Under the pieces are notes generated by a model. The model was not told the DNA's origin. It did no database searches and was given only the letters and a program-made list of their open reading frames with translations. 64,000 bases of DNA from Candidatus Helarchaeota archaeon (GTDB taxonomy: Archaea > Asgardarchaeota > Lokiarchaeia > Helarchaeales > HEL-GB-A), in NCBI GenBank assembly GCA_013375455.1, contig JABXJT010000005.1:46989-110988 (forward strand), in the 5' to 3' direction. Below are positions 16,398-26,070 of this stretch, piece by piece. Both the position numbers and the translations under genes were made by a program. Numbering within the stretch: the first letter of the stretch is position 1; the number at the start of each line of letters is the position of its first letter.

Positions 16398-18191
16398 CTA
16401 CGTTAATCTCACTAAGTCTAGCTCATCTAATAATGCATCAGTGGGAATTCCATCCTCGTTCCAATCGCGTACTTGATAGTAATCACTTAATAATTTTTCG
16501 AGCGGGACGACTTGTCCCTTTGAGGCCCCCTCATTTAAAGGTTCTTTCAAGAACCGTTCCGGTAGAGTGTCATCTTTTTTAGAAAAGCCTTCCCGTAGAT
16601 TAAACATTCTTTCTAGCGTATGAATTCTTTCCCCTACTTTAACAAGTTCAGTTATATTAAAATCAATACCAGTAACAGCTTGAAGAAACCGCACTTGAAA
16701 ATCTAAGCCGAGGGCAAATCCCACAAATTTACACGTAACTAATGAGTCTTCCACTGCACTTTGATTCTGTTTCAAAACAAGCTGATCTGCCTTACCCGCT
16801 ATGGTGAATCTATCGATTAATTTTGGGACTCCTAACAATTCCATTCCAATTAGGTAACCGGTTAAGTGGCAGGCACCTCGATTCGAAGTAGCATAGTTTA
16901 AAGCTTGTCCCATTGCACCCCGTGGATCGTACGCTGGGAGTTCCATCCCCTTAACTTGCATTGCATATTGGACACCCCCAGATTTCTCCGCGAATCTCAA
17001 GGATCCCTCCGCTAATTCTCCCCCAATTCCTTCTTTATAAGCAATTTTTCTTATTAAATCCAACAAAACTTTACCATTTCCGAATTTCATGCCGGCATCA
17101 TTCAATAGCCCTCTTTGCTGAAGTTCCATCGCACAGGCTATCGTTACACCCGTTGAAATCGTATCTAAACCATATTTATTACAAAAATAATTCGCGTGCG
17201 TGATTATTTTCAAATCAAAAATTCCACACTGAGGTCCTAATGCCCACAACGATTCAAATTCTGGGCCTTTCCCCTTCATCTCTCCAGTATTTGTGAGTCT
17301 CCCACATCTGATTGGGCAGGCATAACACCCCTCATCCCTTTGGAAAAAATCCTCGCGAAGCCTTTCACCGCTCACATCATCTATCCGGGTATCTTGACCC
17401 TTTTGATTATTGTTAATCGGTAACATCCCAAAGGCGTTTATCACCTTCATCATCACAGCGGTTCCAAAGAGCGGCAACCCTTGGGATGTAATCGGGAAGA
17501 CTTTAATTTTATCTGAAGCAACTAGGTTCAACTGTTTCAAATGATCCAAGTCAGGGGGTGAAAATTTTTTCGTGCCACCTTTAACAACTATCGCCTTTAA
17601 TCCCTTTGATCCCATCACAGTACCAACACCACCCCTCCCAAATGCACGATGGGCTTGATTCATTATGGCAGATATTCGTACGAGATTTTCACCTGCCGGA
17701 CCAATGGATAATACTTGACACTTCCCTTCTAACTCATTTAATTTCTCGACGGTCTCCCCTGAATTTAACCCCCACAGGTCTCCCGCATCCTTAATCTTGA
17801 CGCTGACCCCATCGATGAGTATATATCCCTTAGTATCTCCATTAAGCTTCCCCGTTACTAATAGTGCATCATATCCACAGCGTTTGAAAACGGACCCCCA
17901 GAAGCCTCCAGAATTGGAATGGGTGAGTGTATTTGTCAGAGGGGACTTGGTGACCAAGGAAAATCTCCCACTGGTAGGAACTATCGTGCTCGTGAGAGGT
18001 CCAATGGCAAAGATCATTACATTTCCAGGAGCTAGAGGATCAATCTTTCCCTTCAAATTATCGCATAATAATTTAACACCTAACCCTCGACCGCCAAGAT
18101 ACTGCTCAAGAATTTCATCCGATATTTCTTCAATCCCTACCTTCTCACTTGAAAGATCAATTTTTAAAAGCAGGTTGTTCATGCCGCGCAA
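16398..18191 (-). CDS. aor: tungsten-dependent aldehyde:ferredoxin oxidoreductase
   Basis: This 597-residue enzyme belongs to the AOR family, oxidising aldehydes to carboxylates with ferredoxin in the cytoplasm or running in reverse. Cys289, Cys292, Cys296 (CYACPIRC) and Cys487 (VTCKF) are placed almost exactly like the [4Fe-4S] ligands 288/291/295/494 of the Pyrococcus enzyme. The pterin-binding loop GRGGVGTVMGSKGLKA is at 186-200. The start is probably TTG 18191, seven nt after AGGT; ATG 18182 is an alternative. It is a single gene, divergent from 18279. Aldehyde substrate unknown; it could act with the acyl-CoA ligases in this window (inference). Confidence 0.92.
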   Translation of the reverse strand: MRGMNNLLLKIDLSSEKVGIEEISDEILEQYLGGRGLGVKLLCDNLKGKIDPLAPGNVMIFAIGPLTSTIVPTSGRFSLVTKSPLTNTLTHSNSGGFWGSVFKRCGYDALLVTGKLNGDTKGYILIDGVSVKIKDAGDLWGLNSGETVEKLNELEGKCQVLSIGPAGENLVRISAIMNQAHRAFGRGGVGTVMGSKGLKAIVVKGGTKKFSPPDLDHLKQLNLVASDKIKVFPITSQGLPLFGTAVMMKVINAFGMLPINNNQKGQDTRIDDVSGERLREDFFQRDEGCYACPIRCGRLTNTGEMKGKGPEFESLWALGPQCGIFDLKIITHANYFCNKYGLDTISTGVTIACAMELQQRGLLNDAGMKFGNGKVLLDLIRKIAYKEGIGGELAEGSLRFAEKSGGVQYAMQVKGMELPAYDPRGAMGQALNYATSNRGACHLTGYLIGMELLGVPKLIDRFTIAGKADQLVLKQNQSAVEDSLVTCKFVGFALGLDFQVRFLQAVTGIDFNITELVKVGERIHTLERMFNLREGFSKKDDTLPERFLKEPLNEGASKGQVVPLEKLLSDYYQVRDWNEDGIPTDALLDELDLVRLT

Positions 18192-18278
18192 ATTACATAC
18201 CTATCAGAATTTATCTAAATATTTCTCTTTTTTTAATAATAATAATCTTTTTTAGCATCATCTATCCTTTCATTATCC

Positions 18279-19406
18279 ATGTTATTATCAACGAAACGCA
18301 GACTGTCTATTTTTATCCTAGTGTTTATAGGTGTAGTGCTTGCAGCAATACCAGTCATAATTGCAAGAACATTTGACTTGGGACTAAACGTACAGGACCC
18401 TTTATACTTCGATTCACAAACCCATTCCCGATTTTTATATGACAACGGCACGATCGATGGGAATTTAGACGTTGATTCCATTCCGTTCAATTCGACCCTC
18501 GCCACTTGCAACGTGACATGGGGACAATTGAATTGGCAGTTTAACGTCACCCCTGATGGCTTCTATGTCGATGGTGGAACACCAACCAACAACCAGACGA
18601 TCTTCTGGGTGCACATCGTGGAACCCGGGAGTACTGGCAGTGAATTCCAAGAGCACGTGGGGACTAATTATAGCATTTGGGACCCCGTTGGAATTCTGGG
18701 TGCCCCCGACACCGAGTATGTCCTCACGATCATCGACACTCTCGTCTATTGGGCCGAAGAACCGCCGCTCCATGGTGCACAGTTTTCCCTGAAATTTGAG
18801 GTGCGAGATCTTAATGACACGAAAGTCGCGGAAGGCGAGATGGATTACACCTGCGGAATGCTCTTTGTTTTGACCATTGGATATGGCAGTTTACGAAGCT
18901 TGGAATTAATTGATACCAACTACGATATTTCCCGAAACAGGTTATCGGTCTTACCCGGAGCTATTACTGTCTTAATTGCTGGTCCCATCGCTGTTTTCGC
19001 CTATTTACATTTCCGTAGGAAGGAGCCACGCGGATTAAAGCTTGAAACCACCTTCTTAGTTGCCACTGGAGGTCTCGTGCTCTTCATCGATATCGTGATT
19101 GACGTGTGGTTTTACGCCACGATCCCCTTTGGGTATCGGGGAAATCAGTTTCTGCACTTGATGATGGTGGTTGTTTTTGCGATCTATGCTCTCTGGAAGA
19201 AAGTTGGACTCAAATGGGTCATACCCGCCTTTCTAGAGTTAGCCTTCCTTGGTGCAATGGTTCAATTCACGGGTGATCCTTACGTTCCCCACCTGACGGC
19301 GTTCATGGGTCTAATGATTACTTGGCTATGTCTCGTATGGGTGTCTGGCTACAAACGCGAACCAGCAAAATCCAAACTAGGAAAACTCTTCTCCGAGTTT
19401 ATCTAA
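18279..19406 (+). CDS. membrane protein with N-terminal extracellular domain
   Basis: This is a 375-residue protein of unknown family. A signal-anchor helix (about 10-28) is followed by a roughly 190-residue soluble domain rich in Asn, Thr, Trp and acidic residues, with several NxT/S sequons, probably outside. After it come about six membrane helices from 225 to 365. The C-terminus is basic (YKREPAKSKLGKL). No ribosome binding site precedes ATG 18279, so the mRNA may be nearly leaderless. It shares an 87-nt AT-rich divergent promoter region with the aldehyde oxidoreductase. Confidence 0.7.
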   Translation: MLLSTKRRLSIFILVFIGVVLAAIPVIIARTFDLGLNVQDPLYFDSQTHSRFLYDNGTIDGNLDVDSIPFNSTLATCNVTWGQLNWQFNVTPDGFYVDGGTPTNNQTIFWVHIVEPGSTGSEFQEHVGTNYSIWDPVGILGAPDTEYVLTIIDTLVYWAEEPPLHGAQFSLKFEVRDLNDTKVAEGEMDYTCGMLFVLTIGYGSLRSLELIDTNYDISRNRLSVLPGAITVLIAGPIAVFAYLHFRRKEPRGLKLETTFLVATGGLVLFIDIVIDVWFYATIPFGYRGNQFLHLMMVVVFAIYALWKKVGLKWVIPAFLELAFLGAMVQFTGDPYVPHLTAFMGLMITWLCLVWVSGYKREPAKSKLGKLFSEFI

Positions 19407-19416
19407 TCCTTTCCCC

Positions 19417-19430
19417 CTTTTTTATTTTTA
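19417..19430 (+). terminator. oligo-T terminator
   Basis: CTTTTTTATTTTTA lies about 11 nt after the stop codon of the 18279 gene. T-runs of this kind end transcription in archaea. Confidence 0.4.
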
Positions 19431-19453
19431 AATTATCCAATAATTTTACCTTC

Positions 19454-19474
19454 AATACACTAAAGGAGTGTATT
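19454..19474 (+). other. 8-bp perfect hairpin in leader region
   Basis: AATACACT (19454-19461) pairs perfectly with AGTGTATT (19467-19474) around an AAAGG loop. It lies between the terminator of the upstream gene and a CTTTTATA TATA-like box (about 19482-19490) for the next gene, so it is perhaps an operator. Confidence 0.35.
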
Positions 19475-19512
19475 CAATCACGCTTTTATAGGGGATGATG
19501 CTAATATGGATC

Positions 19513-19530
19513 AAACACAAATGTGTTTTT
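19513..19530 (+). other. short hairpin followed by T-run in the 5' leader
   Basis: AAACACA (19513-19519) can pair with TGTGTTT (19522-19528), and T29-T30 extend the T-run. The layout resembles a small intrinsic terminator or attenuator about 40 nt before ATG 19569. Its activity in an archaeon is uncertain. Confidence 0.3.
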
Positions 19531-19568
19531 AAGAAATTGAGGTGGAACGCGTGGCGAAGGAGAGTGAT

Positions 19569-20747
19569 ATGAGGGTGGTAAAGGATAAGCTCACGGTCAG
19601 CTTGGGCATTCTGTACGCCGTGCTAGCAGCGACAACGTGCGTAATGTGGATCGCAATTCAGCAGATTTTGCCACATTATGGATCGGGCTGGGGTGGATTA
19701 ATTTGGGTGATTACTACATTTCCAATCCTAGTCTTGATACTCATTAGCCTCGTTCTCAACCTGGTTTTCATCAATTCGAAGACTGAGGGAGCGACGAGCG
19801 GTCAAGTGGGCTTCTGGGTCGGGCTGCCTGGGTGGGTTTACTTCCTCATAGCAGCAATCCTTGTTTATTATCCCTCCTATGATTTGCCTGATCGTATAAT
19901 TTTCCTCATCACCTTCGGGTTACTCATTGCCCTGACTGCCTGCGGGGTGCTCCTCTTCTCGCGAACGTGGAAATATAGACGAATGGAAAAGAAAAAATTA
20001 CCCGGTGTCACGAGCGGAATTCTATTATTGATTGGTGGGGCGCTCCTTATAAGTAATTATCATTATTCATATGGAATCGAATTTATTTTTACTCTTGGGT
20101 TAATGGCAGCCGGGATATTAACGGTGGTAAGTGGCATTCGGTGCTGTGCCTCTAAGGAGGCCGGTGGCATCCTTGGATTAATAGCAGGATTGATGGCAGT
20201 AACATTGACAGGCATCAATCTAATCATCAATCTAACCTCTAGTTCGTATTACCGCTGGTGGCCGGATATTTGGTTTTGGTTGGCATTGAGTGGCGCCATC
20301 TTGAGTCTAATCGGGGGCGTTATGATGAAGAGAATGGCGAAGGATCGAGTCAGGGAAGCTCAAATTTCTCAAAGATTTGAGGCGAGTGGAATCCTATTAA
20401 TGATTGGTGGGGCGCCCCTTATAATTAATTTACATTATTCATATGGAATCGAAATGATTTTTACTCTTGGGTTAATGACAGCTGGGATATTAGCGGTGGT
20501 AAGTGGCATTCGGTGCTGTGCCTCTAAGAAGGCCGGTGGCATCCTTGGATTAATAGCGGGATTGATGGCAGTAACATTGACAGGCATCAATCTAATCATC
20601 AATTTAATCATCAATCTAAACACTCCGTTGTACGGCTTGTGGTCGGATAATATGTTTGGATTTGTAATGAGTGGCGCCATCTTGAGTCTAATCGGGGGCA
20701 TTATGATGAGAATGGCGAAGGATCGAGTCAGGGAAGCTAGTCTTTAA
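19569..20747 (+). CDS. polytopic membrane protein with internal duplication
   Basis: This protein of about 392 residues has roughly eleven membrane helices. Two copies of a block of about 110 residues follow each other. Each starts with SGILL(L/M)IGGA, runs through HYSYGIE and GIRCCAS, and ends GGILGLIAGLMAVTLTGI, then MAKDRVREA. The copies are nearly identical in DNA as well (about 20022-20358 and 20386-20733), so the duplication is recent. ATG 19569 has AAGGAG six nt upstream and is preferred over GTG 19542 or 19551. Family and function unknown. Confidence 0.75.
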   Translation: MRVVKDKLTVSLGILYAVLAATTCVMWIAIQQILPHYGSGWGGLIWVITTFPILVLILISLVLNLVFINSKTEGATSGQVGFWVGLPGWVYFLIAAILVYYPSYDLPDRIIFLITFGLLIALTACGVLLFSRTWKYRRMEKKKLPGVTSGILLLIGGALLISNYHYSYGIEFIFTLGLMAAGILTVVSGIRCCASKEAGGILGLIAGLMAVTLTGINLIINLTSSSYYRWWPDIWFWLALSGAILSLIGGVMMKRMAKDRVREAQISQRFEASGILLMIGGAPLIINLHYSYGIEMIFTLGLMTAGILAVVSGIRCCASKKAGGILGLIAGLMAVTLTGINLIINLIINLNTPLYGLWSDNMFGFVMSGAILSLIGGIMMRMAKDRVREASL

Positions 20748-20753
20748 ATTAAA

Positions 20754-20777
20754 TCTGAATGGTCCCCCCTATTCAGA
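20754..20777 (+). terminator. hairpin after the duplicated membrane gene
   Basis: TCTGAAT (20754-20760) pairs with ATTCAGA (20771-20777) around a GGTCCCCCCT loop. It lies seven nt after the stop codon and before a T-rich stretch, so it may stop or stabilise the transcript. Confidence 0.35.
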
Positions 20778-20898
20778 GTTACTTATTTTAACCTTTATAT
20801 TTCCCTGTGCTCTCATAGAACTAAAACGAGCGCGAAAAGTATGAAATAGGGTGCAAAGACATATAAAAAAAGGAAGTAGGTCCAGAAGTAACAAATCC

Positions 20899-21135
20899 TT
20901 AGGATTCTTCTTCGCCTACGGGCTCTTTCCCTGTCGATAAGATATCAGGACCGGCTGTCCAATAAACTGGCTTTTCATTACGCAGAATATCTACTACCAA
21001 CAATGCACGAGCAGGATCCAAATCCGCGTAAGTTTCCTTGCTGCCGTCCTTGAAAAAGAGATGTACCGCAGTTTTCCCAGTTTTGTAGTGAAGTAATGCA
21101 TACTCCTTAATTTCTTTCTGTATTGCCACGATCAC
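20899..21135 (-). CDS. small hypothetical protein
   Basis: This is a 78-residue soluble protein. A strand/helix core (KEIKEYALLHYKTGKTAVHL, then FFKDGSKETYADL) is followed by a helix and an acidic tail (EEES). The layout suggests a small beta-sheet domain, but I recognise no family. The start is GTG 21135 or, better spaced from GAGG, GTG 21129. It lies 141 nt downstream of the GH4 gene on the same strand and may be co-transcribed with it. Confidence 0.55.
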   Translation of the reverse strand: MIVAIQKEIKEYALLHYKTGKTAVHLFFKDGSKETYADLDPARALLVVDILRNEKPVYWTAGPDILSTGKEPVGEEES

Positions 21136-21276
21136 TCACCTCATTATTGTATTTTGAATCAAATAATTATATTCATTTTAAATTTATGAGAAAATAAAAC
21201 TAACTTTCACTTTCTAATTTCTCAATTTTAACTTCAACCACTTTTTAACGATTTTAGAGTCCCAATTAAAAGGCAA

Positions 21277-22770
21277 TTAGGGGAAAAAAGCTTTTTCTTT
21301 CAGTGACAATTTTGGAGCCCATTTGACTTTCTTCGCCTGTCGCGTATTTTTGAGGTCCTTTTCACACACATAATATTTCATTTTCTCTAGATCCTCATTC
21401 TTCGGAATACTCTCCTTAAATTGGGGGATCCATTGCCGTTGATAATGCAGCATGTTCCACATCATATGTTCAATGGCTTCTTCATCCTCAATAAATTGAC
21501 ACATAGGATCCGCCAACAACGCTTTTAGCAGTACATCTGGATCCCCTGATGTCGCGGCTTCGACAAATATAGGTGTATTTTCAAGGTGGAGCTGAACGAG
21601 GCTCGCTATTTTATTTGGCATTCGCCCTATTGGTAATGCCTTGATGTGACCTTCTTCAAAGTAACCCGTCACTTCTAAAATACTGTTCTCTGGAAGATTG
21701 GATACCAGTCGATGCCCGGTATTAGGAATATTTACAGGGTGGTATCGAGAAGGATCTTTAATAGACGTCTTAGCTTTCGATTCGAGCCAATCAACAGCCA
21801 TTTCAATGACTCGTTCGCCCTTAACTGATGGTGAGGGACAAGGAACTAATCCCTTGGCTATTTGACGAAAATACAAGTGTACAGATCGTCGTGCGGATCG
21901 TAATAACTCAACCGGACGTAATATAGTAATTTTCCATTTCTTAGAAATTTCTAATCGATTAAAATGGTTATAATATTCAGGTAGAAATTCTGCAATATGG
22001 CGCGAGCCGGGGTAGCAGTAATAATCGTATTTTCGTAGAAGATGAAAATTGAATGGTCGTCCTACTAATTTCCCCGCTTTCTCGGCAATTTCTCTAATCA
22101 ACGGATAAAGATTTTCTCCTCTATACTCACAAGAAAAGAGCCAAGAGAAATGATTAACTCCAGCATATGTTATATCCAGATGTTCCCAATTCGGTATCTC
22201 TTTCAGCCCTAATTTTTTTAATAGTTTATGAATTTTTTTCATTCCATCAAAAAGCTCGTGACAAATCCCGATAGTTTCGACTTGGGGGTACGACTGCCGG
22301 GCTGCAAAAGCAATTGTCGCTTGAGGATTCGTATAATTGAGGTGAATTGCATTGGGGCATAATTCGGCAAGATCTTTTACAATATCAAGGATGACTGGGA
22401 CTACACGCAGGGTGCGAAAGATTCCTCCTGGTCCAACAGTGTCGCCCGTATTTTGAGGTATTCCAAATTTTTGTGGAATATATATATCATACCATTCGCT
22501 ATCCTGGTGTCCGATTGAAATCGAGGTTACGATCATATCCGCATGTTCTAGCGCCTTTCGCCTGTCTGGGGTCATTTGGACGATCATCGTGTCCTGCAAT
22601 TTATGTTTTTTGACCATCCGCTTTAGAAAGCGCGCCATTATTTCAAGCAGCGGCTTATCTACATCAACCAGCCATATTTCTAGTGGAACAATCTTGGCCA
22701 TCGCGCAAAAGTTCTTGAATAATCCATAGCTGAAACGGAATGACCCTGCGCCAATATAAACTATCTTCAT
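21277..22770 (-). CDS. GH4-family alpha-glucosidase/alpha-galactosidase
   Basis: This 497-residue NAD- and metal-dependent glycosidase hydrolyses glycosides by a redox-elimination mechanism in the cytoplasm. The Rossmann loop GAGSFRFS is at 7-14. NYTNPQ, GICHE (metal-binding Cys) and GVNHFSW (metal-binding His) follow as in AglA-type enzymes. Length is normal for the family. ATG start without a clear ribosome binding site. It lies 46 nt after the MFS transporter on the same strand, so uptake and cleavage of a glycoside are probably linked. The exact sugar cannot be assigned. Confidence 0.88.
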   Translation of the reverse strand: MKIVYIGAGSFRFSYGLFKNFCAMAKIVPLEIWLVDVDKPLLEIMARFLKRMVKKHKLQDTMIVQMTPDRRKALEHADMIVTSISIGHQDSEWYDIYIPQKFGIPQNTGDTVGPGGIFRTLRVVPVILDIVKDLAELCPNAIHLNYTNPQATIAFAARQSYPQVETIGICHELFDGMKKIHKLLKKLGLKEIPNWEHLDITYAGVNHFSWLFSCEYRGENLYPLIREIAEKAGKLVGRPFNFHLLRKYDYYCYPGSRHIAEFLPEYYNHFNRLEISKKWKITILRPVELLRSARRSVHLYFRQIAKGLVPCPSPSVKGERVIEMAVDWLESKAKTSIKDPSRYHPVNIPNTGHRLVSNLPENSILEVTGYFEEGHIKALPIGRMPNKIASLVQLHLENTPIFVEAATSGDPDVLLKALLADPMCQFIEDEEAIEHMMWNMLHYQRQWIPQFKESIPKNEDLEKMKYYVCEKDLKNTRQAKKVKWAPKLSLKEKAFFP

Positions 22771-22816
22771 TTACTAAACCTGATTAATTATCTAGAATGC
22801 TCGATATCTCATAATT

Positions 22817-24118
22817 TTATTTTTTGTCTGGAAGTGTCTCTTTAATCGTTAAAAAGAATGGGATGGAGGTAATATAAAAAATCGGGGCGAACGCGAAAAT
22901 CCATTCAATTGAAATTAAGGTAGCTACAATTCCGCCAACTATTACACCTATAACTTGAGATAACGTCCTTGTAATATTCAAAATCCCTAAAAATTTTCCT
23001 CGCGTACGCTCAGGTAATAAATCCTGATGCCAGGCGTTAAGAGGGGTATTTACAGCGACCAACATTACGAGGATTAGTGTAAAAACAAACCCATATAAAG
23101 GAATAATTGGTTCTGTCGTCATTGCTGAGAGAGGCACTAGGAAGAACCCGATGCTACCTATTAAAATCGTTGGCGGGAGGAGTCGTTTTCGCCCAAATTT
23201 GGGGTTATCTGCAAATCGTCCCAATAAAACGGTTACGATGATTAAAAATGGGGCCGCTATTGCAAGAATCGAAATCAAAGTTAGTGTGGAAAGCCCTAAA
23301 TCAAATATAAAAATAAATAGAAAGGGTAGAAAGACAGAATTCCCAGAATTAAAAATCGTAAAGGCTATGACAAATTTATAAAAGTCTCTATTCTTTTTTA
23401 ACTCCTTTATATTAAATATTTCCCTAAATTCTCTAATGAATTTTTTTTTAGGAGGCATATCCGAAACCGGAGGTTCCTTGAGCCAAAGAAATCCAATAAT
23501 CCCGACACAGATAAAGATAATCCCGCCAACACTCAGTGCAAGAATGTACCCCTCTTGCGTAATGTTAGTACCGCCATTACCATCAGGCACTCCAAATAGT
23601 TCATTTATAATGAAAAATAAGGCGATTCCAATCCCAAGTCCAACAGTTGAAAGGTTAACTGCAATGCTATTAGCACGCCCACGATGGTTCACATCCACAA
23701 CATCTGGTATTATGGCTCTTTGCGCCGTATAAAAGGCGTTTGAGGCAATACCAACGGCTATCACATCAATAATAAGAGCGGTTAAGAAGTTACCCGAGAA
23801 AGCAAAAACAATCATCGAAACCCCTGCACCCAAGCCTCCAATTAATAGATAAGGGCGTCTCCTCCCAAACCTGGTTGATCTCGTGTTATCTGACATGATG
23901 CCAAAAACAATCATTGTTATGAGACCCACCATGGCAGAAAGAGCTACCATAATCGTAATATAAATTGGGGCTAAACCCAAAACATGGTCTAAATATGTAT
24001 TAAACATTTCTGCTTCTATCATACCGAAGGATTCTGCGGCTGTAAAAAGTAACCCGATGATTAGCATTTGTGATAACACAAATCCGGTGAAAACTTTTAC
24101 CCCTTTCTTATTTTCCAT
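22817..24118 (-). CDS. MFS transporter, GPH-like sugar carrier
   Basis: This 433-residue protein has twelve membrane helices. The loop after helix 2 reads GIMSDNTRSTRFGRRRPYLL, the glycoside-pentoside-hexuronide:cation symporter signature, and a second GRFADNPKFGRKRLL loop lies in the second half. ATG 24118 with GAGAG eight nt upstream is preferred to the longer GTG start at 24148. It is upstream of and co-directional with the GH4 glycosidase, forming a sugar uptake and hydrolysis unit. It is divergent from the LRR gene. Confidence 0.85.
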   Translation of the reverse strand: MENKKGVKVFTGFVLSQMLIIGLLFTAAESFGMIEAEMFNTYLDHVLGLAPIYITIMVALSAMVGLITMIVFGIMSDNTRSTRFGRRRPYLLIGGLGAGVSMIVFAFSGNFLTALIIDVIAVGIASNAFYTAQRAIIPDVVDVNHRGRANSIAVNLSTVGLGIGIALFFIINELFGVPDGNGGTNITQEGYILALSVGGIIFICVGIIGFLWLKEPPVSDMPPKKKFIREFREIFNIKELKKNRDFYKFVIAFTIFNSGNSVFLPFLFIFIFDLGLSTLTLISILAIAAPFLIIVTVLLGRFADNPKFGRKRLLPPTILIGSIGFFLVPLSAMTTEPIIPLYGFVFTLILVMLVAVNTPLNAWHQDLLPERTRGKFLGILNITRTLSQVIGVIVGGIVATLISIEWIFAFAPIFYITSIPFFLTIKETLPDKK

Positions 24119-24239
24119 CAAAAAAACTCTCAATTTTGTAAGATACACGTATAGTTTCCATAAGGTTCCAACGAAAATTTCAATGTTATGTCATCAATTA
24201 AAAAAAATGTTAAATAGAGACATGAACAAAAGGAGAAAT

Positions 24240-25664
24240 ATGAACGATAATAAATGGGGTGCTAACGAAGAGCAAGCCAAGGTTCTAAAGGAGTTGGAAA
24301 AGAGAATTAACAAACCTATTCCAATATTTGATGAAGTTGAACAAGGGAATATTGGTGTGAAAGTTTATCGTGGCAATATTCTTGAATTAAAATTAAGCGG
24401 GTGTGAATTGAAAACGCTCCCTGAGTCCGTTGATAATCTCAAACAGCTCATCACGCTCGAATTAAATATAAATCTACTGATCGCTCTCCCCGAATCATTT
24501 GGGAATCTCAAATTACTTCGAAAATTGGAATTATCGAACAATCAACTGGCGACACTCCCGGAATCTTTTGGTAATCTCCTTTCGCTTCAATCATTAAACC
24601 TAAATGGGAATCAGTTAAAAGATCTCCCAGAGCCCATACTTAAACTCAAATCCCTTCAATCGCTAGATTTAGGGGATAATCAGTTGACAACACTTCCAGA
24701 AGCCTTTGGCGAGCTTGAATCGCTTCAATCATTAGATTTGGGGGGGAATCAGCTAGAGAACCTCCCAGAGTCCTTTGGCGAACTTAAATCCCTTGAAAAA
24801 CTCACTCTATGGAATAATCAGCTGGGGAAATTTCCGGATCCTCTACTCAAGCTCGGATCACTTCAAACACTGGATCTTGGAGGGAATCAGCTGAAGGTAC
24901 TTCCTGACGCTATTGGCATGCTTAAATCCCTTCAAAAGCTCTCTTTATGGAAAAATCAGTTATCGAGGCTCCCAGAATCCTTTGGCGAGCTTAAATCCCT
25001 CAAGGACCTATCTATCTGGGAAAATCAACTAACAACGATCCCAAAATCCTTTGAGCAGCTAGAATCGCTCGAGGGGTTATATTTATTTGAAAATAAACTG
25101 ACTACACTCCCAGCGCCCATCACCAAGCTCAAATCCCTTCATAAATTAAATTTAAGGGGAAACCAATTGACGACCCTCCCGGAAACCATTGGTGAGATTA
25201 CATCCCTTAATTACCTTAACCTAGAATTGAACAAATTAACGACACTCCCAGAGTCCATTAATAAATTAAAATCACTCAAAGTACTTTATTTATCACAAAA
25301 TGAGAATATAGCACTCCCAGATTCCATTGGGCAATTAGAATCCCTTCAAACATTGGCATTAAGGGATTGCAAATTGACAGATCTTCCAATCGCCCTTGGA
25401 AACCTAGAAGCACTTATGGAACTCTATTTAAATGGGAATGAGATCTCAAATCTCCCAGATTCGGTCGGTAATCTTCAATCGCTCCTCGCCCTTGATTTAT
25501 CAAATAATCATTTCGCAATCCTTCAAAATATTTCTACAATTTGGTCATTGTCAGATTTAAGGCTGCTAACACTGGATGGGAACCCATGGAATGATGATGC
25601 CAAAAAATGGATAGGACGCGAGATTCCAGAACTCCTAAAACATTTACGTACGATTGCGCATTAA
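24240..25664 (+). CDS. leucine-rich-repeat protein
   Basis: This is a cytosolic 474-residue protein. After about 60 residues (an EEQAKVLKELEKRI helix and a short strand) come roughly sixteen 23-residue repeats with consensus LPESFGxLKSLxxLxLxxNQLTT, then a cap ending NPWNDDAKKWIGREIPELLKHL. The repeat type is that of bacterial/plant intracellular and Roco-associated LRRs, which bind proteins. No GTPase or kinase domain is attached. ATG 24240 follows AAAGGAG closely; ATG 24222 is an alternative. No signal peptide. It is convergent with the next gene, with only four nt between stops. Confidence 0.88.
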   Translation: MNDNKWGANEEQAKVLKELEKRINKPIPIFDEVEQGNIGVKVYRGNILELKLSGCELKTLPESVDNLKQLITLELNINLLIALPESFGNLKLLRKLELSNNQLATLPESFGNLLSLQSLNLNGNQLKDLPEPILKLKSLQSLDLGDNQLTTLPEAFGELESLQSLDLGGNQLENLPESFGELKSLEKLTLWNNQLGKFPDPLLKLGSLQTLDLGGNQLKVLPDAIGMLKSLQKLSLWKNQLSRLPESFGELKSLKDLSIWENQLTTIPKSFEQLESLEGLYLFENKLTTLPAPITKLKSLHKLNLRGNQLTTLPETIGEITSLNYLNLELNKLTTLPESINKLKSLKVLYLSQNENIALPDSIGQLESLQTLALRDCKLTDLPIALGNLEALMELYLNGNEISNLPDSVGNLQSLLALDLSNNHFAILQNISTIWSLSDLRLLTLDGNPWNDDAKKWIGREIPELLKHLRTIAH

Positions 25665-25668
25665 AGGC

Positions 25669-26070
25669 TCACTCTTCTGCCTCTGGTAATTGCTCTCTGA
25701 ATTTTTCCATTTTTTCAGGGGATCCTACTATTTTGCGTAATATCCAATCGCCTTCTAACGCAGCGGCCTGGAGCATTTTCCACTGAACACGAATATCTCG
25801 CTCGAATCCCTGTCTTAATTCTTCTAATTCTTTCTTAGTATGTATGATTGGAGGTTCCCATTCATCCGTTTTACTCTCCATTTGTCGGTAAAATTCACTA
25901 TATTCGAGGAACAGCTTAATCCGGCTGAATAGTAATTTATAAATTTCAAATCTTACGGCATCTGTTAGTTCCGTTAATTCGGCTCTTTCAATTTCTATGA
26001 ATTGCTTTTTAAACTTCTCTACTGGCTCTTTCGGTATGCCATAGAACGAAAAAATTTCATCCTCATTCAT
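25669..26070 (-). CDS. helical hypothetical protein
   Basis: This 133-residue, acidic, mostly helical protein of unknown family has segments such as FKKQFIEIERAELTELTDAVRFEIYKLL and KKELEELRQGFERDIRVQWKMLQAAAL (split here across helices). ATG 26070 lies eight nt after GGAGG; GTG 26085 would add five residues. It ends four nt from the LRR gene in convergent orientation, so the two are not co-transcribed. Confidence 0.65.
   Translation of the reverse strand: MNEDEIFSFYGIPKEPVEKFKKQFIEIERAELTELTDAVRFEIYKLLFSRIKLFLEYSEFYRQMESKTDEWEPPIIHTKKELEELRQGFERDIRVQWKMLQAAALEGDWILRKIVGSPEKMEKFREQLPEAEE

Noticed and set aside
24057..24239. Upstream extension of the LRR reading frame into the MFS gene
   Set aside because: It overlaps the start region of the divergent transporter. 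ATG 24240 with AAAGGAG gives a clean LRR N-terminus.
24400..25600. Periodic DNA that could be taken for a repeat array or CRISPR
   Set aside because: The period is 69 bases (23 codons), with frame-preserving variation. It is an LRR coding repeat, with no identical direct repeats or spacers.
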